DNA from: Rhizopus arrhizus
Taxonomy: Eukaryota; Mucoromycota; Mucoromycetes; Mucorales; Rhizopodaceae
Direction of reading: 5' to 3'
Assembly: GCA_024220505.1 (NCBI GenBank)
Contig: JAKZZE010000013.1
Span: 434,001 to 498,000 of the forward strand
DNA: 64,000 nucleotides
In this document: one piece after another, positions 58,809 to 64,000 of the stretch
Layout: each line of letters opens with the position of its first letter
Numbering within the stretch: the stretch's first letter is position 1
The notes under the pieces: generated by a model
The model's database searches: none
Seen by the model: only the letters and a program-made list of their open reading frames with translations
Told to the model about the DNA's origin: nothing
Position numbers and translations under genes: made by a program

Positions 58809-59150
58809 ATGAAAAGTTTAAATATTTTAGACAAATATGATCAAATGAGAGGTTTCTATTTTATAAGAGATAATACACCAATCCATAAGCAAATAGAAGA
58901 TATATTCAATAAAAGAAATAGAGATTACAAGTGCGTCTTTCTTCCTTCGTATTCACCAGAACTCAACCCTATTGAACAGTTCTGGGCATTGGTTAAGCAT
59001 AAAGTTCGACGTGAAAAGTTCCAAGATACTGAAACATTGCAAGACAGAATTGTTGATGCTGCAAATGAAGTTACTATTGAGCATCTTCAAAACATAATCC
59101 AGTACTCAAAAACCCAATTTGATAATTGTTTAAACTACATACCAATCTAA
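58809..59150 (+). pseudogene. C-terminal fragment of a DDE (IS630/Tc1-type) transposase
   Basis: An open 113-codon fragment matches the end of a DDE-superfamily endonuclease: FYFIRDNTPIHKQIEDIF carries the second catalytic Asp, and CVFLPSYSPELNPIEQFWAL the third acidic residue. The helical C-terminus is complete to a stop at 59150. No upstream part (first Asp, DNA-binding domain) is found in the preceding 400 bp, so it is a 5'-truncated copy. The fragment has no internal stops, suggesting fairly recent decay or a still-conserved piece. Confidence 0.85.
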
Positions 59151-59153
59151 TAT

Positions 59154-59650
59154 ATGCATACTTTTTTTAATTATTGGATCACTCGATCACGACACAAAAA
59201 ACTCAAGCTGTCTCAATTTTTTATGTATGATCACCACTTTGGATGTATACGTCCTTTATTGTTATCTGACCAGCCTTCCTTCCCTCGTCTGGTTTCCAAG
59301 TTATGTCGAGACACTCATAATCGTATCATCAAGCTAAATCAGCTTATCTGGCCACATACATTGAATCAAAATCAACCATTGAGTGAAGTAGATGATTCAG
59401 CGTTCATTGATGCCTTCTGTTCGCAACCCCAATGGATCAATTACAAACTTAAACCATTTCGATTGTCTCTCATACAGCGATCTCTACCATCATTGGCAAT
59501 GTCACAAATAGAAACTTCCAAGTGGTTACTTGTGCTATATCGCAGTTTTCAAAATGGGCAGACTTAACCTTGACTAGCATGTTCCATCGCTTACACTCTG
59601 TTTCTTTTGGTTCACACCGCTCTCAGGCGTGTGACTCTTGTTCTATTTTA
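59154..59650 (+). pseudogene. Likely LINE-type reverse-transcriptase 3' remnant
   Basis: A 137-codon frame starting just after the transposase fragment includes LCRDTHNRIIKLNQLIW, AFCSQPQWINYKLKPFRLSL and IETSKWLLVLYRSF. A one-frame shift then continues to about 59650 with HSVSFGSHRSQACDSCS. The spacing of KPFRLS, SKW and a final Cys pair recalls the extreme C-terminus of fungal non-LTR retrotransposon ORF2. The assignment rests on pattern memory only. The frame break implies it is dead. Confidence 0.45.
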
Positions 59651-60753
59651 TAAATAAAAACAAACTATTTATTTACAGAAAAGAAAAAAAAAAAAAAACA
59701 TGGCAAGCTTTCCCTTTGAAATAATAAACACAAAGAATGCTTTTTTAAGCAATCCGAAGATGAAAAAAAAAAAAAAAAAAAAATAGATTTATTGAATAAA
59801 TACCAATGACAAATGACGTTTAATGTACTTGTATTATCGTTTCTTTAGAATAAATGAATTGATGTGTTGTATTAGAATTAATTTTATATTCCCCCCTTGT
59901 TTCTAGTTAAAAGTGTGTTTGTATGAAAGAGGCTGTGCAGTTGTACAGAAAACAATGTTAATCCGAATCTGGTAGCTTACGACAAGTATTATAAAATGAG
60001 TCAATCTGTAAAATAGTTTTATGAAAAGGAAAATATATTTATAGTTTGACAATTAAAGAAAGATTATTTTAGAAAGAAAATGATTTGTATTTAAAAACTT
60101 GAAACGATCCATCAACACAGAAACATAATTTACTTTTTTTGGGGAAGAAGATGAACATATAAAGATGCCCAAAATAGGAAAATAGTTATTCTCTTTTCAT
60201 TAAACACTTGGCAAACAAAGCATAAACACATGAAAAAAAAAAAAATATTTATTTTATTTGATAAAAAGTAAATCTACAAGTTTTAAATCAACAAAAGTTG
60301 TGATTGAATAAAAAAAAAGATTGTGTAATTAAGAACCATTTGAACAATGACTGGTAAGAGTAAGATGAAAGGGGTTGAATTAAAATAAAACAAATTTGTT
60401 TAATAAATTCATCATTTGCTTTTAATCACAGTTTCCATTTTTCTTCTTCTGCTACACAAACAGTCAATTCCGAATAGGTGGTAAGAGTACAGAGAAGCTG
60501 AGGAAATGGTGAATTGGAATGAAGATATTTTCTTATCTTTTAGATCTCACTATCACATGAAAACAGTGTACTTTCTGGTATTCAATCTGCTTTTTAATTC
60601 GGATAAAGAAAAGGGGTTGAAAAGAATGAGGTTTGTCTTTCACGTGTCGATAAATAATTTTAAATGTGTTTGATTTGTGTCTTGTTTCATCAAATCAGGT
60701 TATAAATGACCTTGATTTTCTTTTTCTTTCTTCTTTTTTTTTAATAATAAAAA
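59651..60753. other. Intergenic, no gene seen
   Basis: 1.1 kb, AT-rich with A tracts near 59680-59698 and 59764-59783. It leads into the perilipin-like promoter, which has a T-rich tract (TTTTTCTTTCTTC) just before the start. Confidence 0.5.
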
Positions 60754-61917
60754 ATGTTAAAACAACCTAAACAGACTGGTGAGTTTAAAGTGTAAAATAA
60801 GATAAAAAACTAATAAATAATAGACAGTGAAGAAGAGATTGTAGACTTTATCGAACTCAATCATGAATCTCACCCAAAATTCCTTTCACGTGTTTCTTCT
60901 ATTCCTGTTGTTCATGATGGTTTATCCACTGTACAAGCCATTGCCAACAAAAGTAGCTTGGGTCGATTGGCTCTTTCTACTGCTAATTCTACTCTGACTA
61001 CTGTCTCAAGATATTCTCAACCTACTTGTGCTCGTTATGAATCTTATATTGAAAAAGCAGATGCCTTTGGATGTCGTTCTTTGGATCTCATTCAAACAAA
61101 ATTCCCAGTTGTCAATCAACCTACTCAAAATATCGTCAAGGCTGTCAATCCTTATCAAATAGTAAATGTAAAAGACACGATCGATTCTACTTTTAAACAA
61201 CCTGCAAATCAAGTAGCCAAGGAAGCCAATAAAAGATTTGGTACAGTGGTTGATAATGTTGAAGCTGTCTTGAATCGATATCTTCCAAAAGAACAAGAAG
61301 AACAAGAAGCACATACAAAAGAAGAAGTCAACCAGGCCTTACGTGCCTATAGTTTATTGAATGATCTCACCATTCGTTTATCTCACCGAGTACAGCAGCA
61401 GATCAAGACCACCACCGCTCAATTCCCTCGTTCTCCTTCTGATCTGGCTCGTATTGCCGAGACATCAGATCTGATTCAAAGAACGACAGTCAACATTCAA
61501 TCCCTGCAGGAATCCTTGGCTGTCTATCAGCGATTGCTGCCCTTCAAGGTCCTTCATGAAACCACACTGGAAAGACTTCAGGGCTTGACCGGACAGGTAT
61601 CCACACAGCTTCAGCAAGTCCTAGGTTATCTCAAAACTCAAGAAACACCCGAGTGGTTAAGAGCCAGGATGGCCTCTCTGGTTGACATTGCAAACAAGCA
61701 AACAGAGTTGATACGCAAAGAATATGCACGTCAAGATGTATCTTCATTTGATAAAGTCAAGAATGTAACTCAAAGTCTTCAATCTCAAGTCTTGCCTGTC
61801 CTTCAAACCATTCAAGCCCAATTAAATCATTATACTCACTTGGCTCGTCATGATTTAAAGACCCCTTTTGAATATCTCGGCTTAACTCATACTCCCAAAT
61901 TGGCTCAAGCACAATAA
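60754..61917 (+). CDS. Perilipin-like lipid-droplet protein
   Basis: Probable coat protein of lipid droplets, related to fungal Mpl1/CAP20 and animal PAT proteins, which protect stored triacylglycerol. Two exons, 60754-60778 (25 nt, MLKQPKQT) and 60824-61917, give 372 aa. The PAT-like N-terminus reads FLSRVSSIPVVHDGLSTVQA then LGRLALSTANSTLTTVS and a Pro-Gln-Pro-rich turn. The remainder is a series of amphipathic helices (ADAFGCRSLDLIQTKFP, SPSDLARIAETSDLIQRT) with no membrane span, as in perilipins. The short first exon uses a GTGAGT donor and AATAG acceptor in phase. The family call is by pattern; no catalytic role is expected. Confidence 0.82.
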
Positions 61918-62620
61918 TTCTTTTTATTGATCACTTTTCTTATTTGTATATTCTAGTCCCTTATTAATAAATTCAATATGATTCATATCGATTCGTCTCT
62001 GAATAATAAAATTTTCTTATGGCTGTGAGCTTATTTAATGTGAAATCTAAAGAATTCTATTGTAAACCCTGCATACTTTGTACACTTCAAGGAACTGTAC
62101 ACTGCAGCTGGATTTGGTGTAATACAAAAGAACCAAGGGTTTTATTTATTTATTCTGGGTCACAAAATATCTAACCAGTCGATCAACGCAGTCACGAAGC
62201 GACCATAGGCACCAGAGCCTCCTACTACCTTCTTTCGACGGCTCAATTTCGTGATTTATCAGTTTGTCTGGCATAACTGCAAACCTAAGCGATAGTGTTT
62301 CAATTTGTAGAAATTTATTATACAACTTTGTACTTTTAATTCGGATTCAATCCTACTCTTTTCACTGGCTTTCAATAGATTCGTTCTTTATCATTTCACA
62401 ATACATAAAAATCATACCTTTCTCAATTACAACCAAAGGTAAGATAGAGATTCAAACACAATCCGTGAAAATCATAGACAGTGACAGCGTTAAATCTTTT
62501 TGCACGGTTATGAAAATTAACTAGCTTATTGGGAATACATGTGCGAATTAATTCAGCTAGTGAGCAGCTTAATGAAATACGGTAACTTAATGTATGTTAA
62601 TAAATACGAGTGATGACTTT
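61918..62620. other. Intergenic, no gene seen
   Basis: About 700 bp. The frame at 62264-62524 has no motif. GC rises locally near 62160-62260 without an identifiable gene or structural RNA. Confidence 0.45.
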
Positions 62621-63558
62621 TTATTTCAAAAGGTTTTTTGGCGCTTCAGGAATACGTAATTTCGAACTACGGGGAATGTCTCGAATAGATTCTTGCTTGA
62701 TTGTCAGCTTGCTGTCTTGTACATGATCTGCTGACCGTTTACGAGTTCTCTTATTGTCTTGTTCGTTAATAAGGTGACTATCATAAGCGTTGCTAGTTGT
62801 AATACATTGATCACGAAAACACAAGAGCTCAAATGCTAAATCCATACAATTGTCAATGCTCTCTAAAGACTTCGTAATACTGTGTTTGTGGGTTTCAATT
62901 GTTATATAAACACCACCTTCTTCCAAGAAGGTGTTCACAAAGAACACCTGAAGAGCACATACTTGTAGCGAGTCAACAGAACAAATCTCAACACCGCCCA
63001 TCAAGTATCTATCCTAATAACTTTATTTTCAATAGACACCTTGACTCTATCAGAGATGAACTTGGTATCGTTGGGATCTTCTGCACTTCCCCTCATCGTC
63101 GCTATTTCATTTTCAGTATTATACCCTTGTTTAATTTTGTCATTAACGATACACATGTCCACCTTAAGCATGGTATCTGTAACTGTGTCATATATAGTGA
63201 GATTCGTTTCACCTCTAAATCAATGTTCTGTAAGAGAAAACCTTTCTATTTTTAATTGTACCCACTATTTTAATCCAAGGCCACAATAACGAAACAATTT
63301 TTCTGTAACTAATACCCAAAACTTAACAATAAAATCCCATTCAGAAGAGCAAATTTGAGGATCGAATAGATGAGATTCATGCTTCATCAAAAGAAGGAAT
63401 TTCAACACAACGTCAATATAAAAAAAGGCGTCATTGCTATTTATATCTAATTTTGGATTATGCATATACTCTAGTTGTTTGGCTTGCTTATACATTGCGC
63501 TTATCTTCATATTCCTTAAAAATTGGAGCGAGTATGCCTCTGATGTATTCATATTCAC
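62621..63558 (-). pseudogene. Frameshifted pseudogene of an unknown protein family
   Basis: The minus strand gives coding-like sequence in order: a frame with HESHLFDPQICSSEWDFIVK and FWVLVTEKLFRY (63558-63270); then, after a possible intron, GETNLTIYDTVTDTMLKV and DTKFISDRVKVSIENK (about 63220-63030); then a one-nucleotide shift and stop at about 63004-63015; then MGGVEICSVDSLQVCALQVF to EAPKNLLK at 62621. The frame change (VIRIDT-stop versus DRYLMGG) marks it as broken. The SEWDFIVKFW type of sequence seems to me typical of a multicopy mucoralean hypothetical family, but that is recollection. Function unknown. Confidence 0.6.
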
Positions 63559-64000
63559 TGGTATCGTACTTGTGAGTCTTGTATCTCTTTTTCAACTCTT
63601 TCCATTGTTGCCTTGTAAATAAAGTTGTTTGAGATTGAAGATACGAAAAACTTAAATCTAAGGGAATTCAGGTCTAAAGAAACTATTGATTTATCGCTGG
63701 TAGTTCATGAGTGAAAACAAAGGGGAAGGTTGACAGCTTTTGATTTGATTATAGTGACAGTTGCTAATATGTATATTATGTTTAGTTTCGCTATACGGTG
63801 AAGTGATAGCAAAAACCAATTAATAGAAGACTGTAAGATACTCTTAATGTACAATAATAATACGATTAACAATAACACTAATTCTTGACTTCAATTGCTT
63901 GAACATGCAAAGTATATATATATACTCGGTACCCAAAATTAATTTTAGCGGGAAGAAAGCCTTTTTATTATTACTTTACAACAATAGATACTTTGGAATA
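63559..64000. other. Intergenic with second copy of the dispersed repeat
   Basis: Apart from the repeat at 63776-63911 and a short TA run after it, nothing is seen. The window ends in non-coding DNA. Confidence 0.5.
63776..63911 (+). repeat. 136-bp dispersed repeat, copy B
   Basis: Same orientation as 18159-18294, about 91 percent identical by eye and ungapped. After the shared right edge at CATGCAAA the two loci differ completely, which suggests a true element boundary there. Confidence 0.85.

Noticed and set aside
1..64000. tRNA, rRNA or CRISPR features
   Set aside because: Looked for B-box-like GGTTCGANTCC strings and regular direct repeats by eye and saw none; a covariance search was not possible.

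Overview
This window reads as nuclear DNA of an early-diverging filamentous fungus, most likely a Mucorales member (Mucoromycota). Coding exons are GC-richer islands in very AT-rich intergenic DNA full of long A/T homopolymers. Most genes carry 45-65 nt GT-AG introns, and the gene content (bifunctional phytoene-synthase-type protein, class IV chitin synthase, DDE, LINE-like and Fanzor-like debris) fits that group. I joined exons by hand; where joins are given, reading phases close exactly over the whole gene unless stated. I cannot name the species.

Layout: 1-5.8 kb is a decayed mobile-element region with a Tc1/mariner-like relic and an unknown pseudogene. At 5.8-7.9 kb (-) is a Zn2Cys6 transcription factor, and at 9.7-11.1 kb (-) a MedA/medusa-type (DUF7082) developmental regulator. 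A 9-exon, 1383-aa divergent P5B-type P-ATPase with a secretory leader and Cys-rich N-terminal domain lies at 12.8-17.4 kb (+). A C2H2 protein follows at 18.8-19.5 kb (+). GGPP synthase (21.3-22.6 kb, +) sits tail-to-tail, 16 bp apart, with a PalA/Rim20/ALIX protein (22.6-25.2 kb, -). A tandem HMG-box factor is at 25.3-26.5 kb (-).

After a 3 kb sparse region come a secreted M28 aminopeptidase (29.9-31.3 kb, +), the ribosome-biogenesis WD40 protein Pwp2 (31.5-34.5 kb, -), a GPI-anchored wall-type protein (34.9-35.6 kb, -), and a CarRP-like protein (35.9-37.9 kb, -) whose phytoene synthase motifs are intact but whose cyclase-like half has no glutamate. Then follow a 4.2 kb desert, a Dus4-like tRNA dihydrouridine synthase (42.1-43.2 kb, +, apparent 1-nt frameshift), the Fe-S assembly ATPase Cfd1 (43.3-44.3 kb, -), a Fanzor (eukaryotic TnpB) C-terminal relic (46.4-47.0 kb, +), an unknown gene (47.3-47.9 kb, -), a ubiquitin-like-eS31 fusion (48.7-49.2 kb, -) divergent from an RSC7-like remodeler subunit (49.5-50.6 kb, +). 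Next is a divergent pair: a Pfa4-type DHHC palmitoyltransferase (52.1-53.4 kb, -) and a class IV chitin synthase (54.4-58.4 kb, +). Transposon debris, a perilipin-like lipid-droplet protein (60.8-61.9 kb, +) and a frameshifted pseudogene (62.6-63.6 kb, -) end the window.

Functional links: Pfa4 is the palmitoyltransferase of Chs3-type chitin synthase in yeast, so its divergent pairing with a class IV enzyme is notable. GGPP made by the synthase is the substrate of phytoene-synthase-type enzymes, one of which lies 13 kb away. The best candidates for something undescribed are the CarRP paralog with a lost cyclase centre and the divergent P5B-like ATPase with altered core motifs and a secretory Cys-rich N-terminus.
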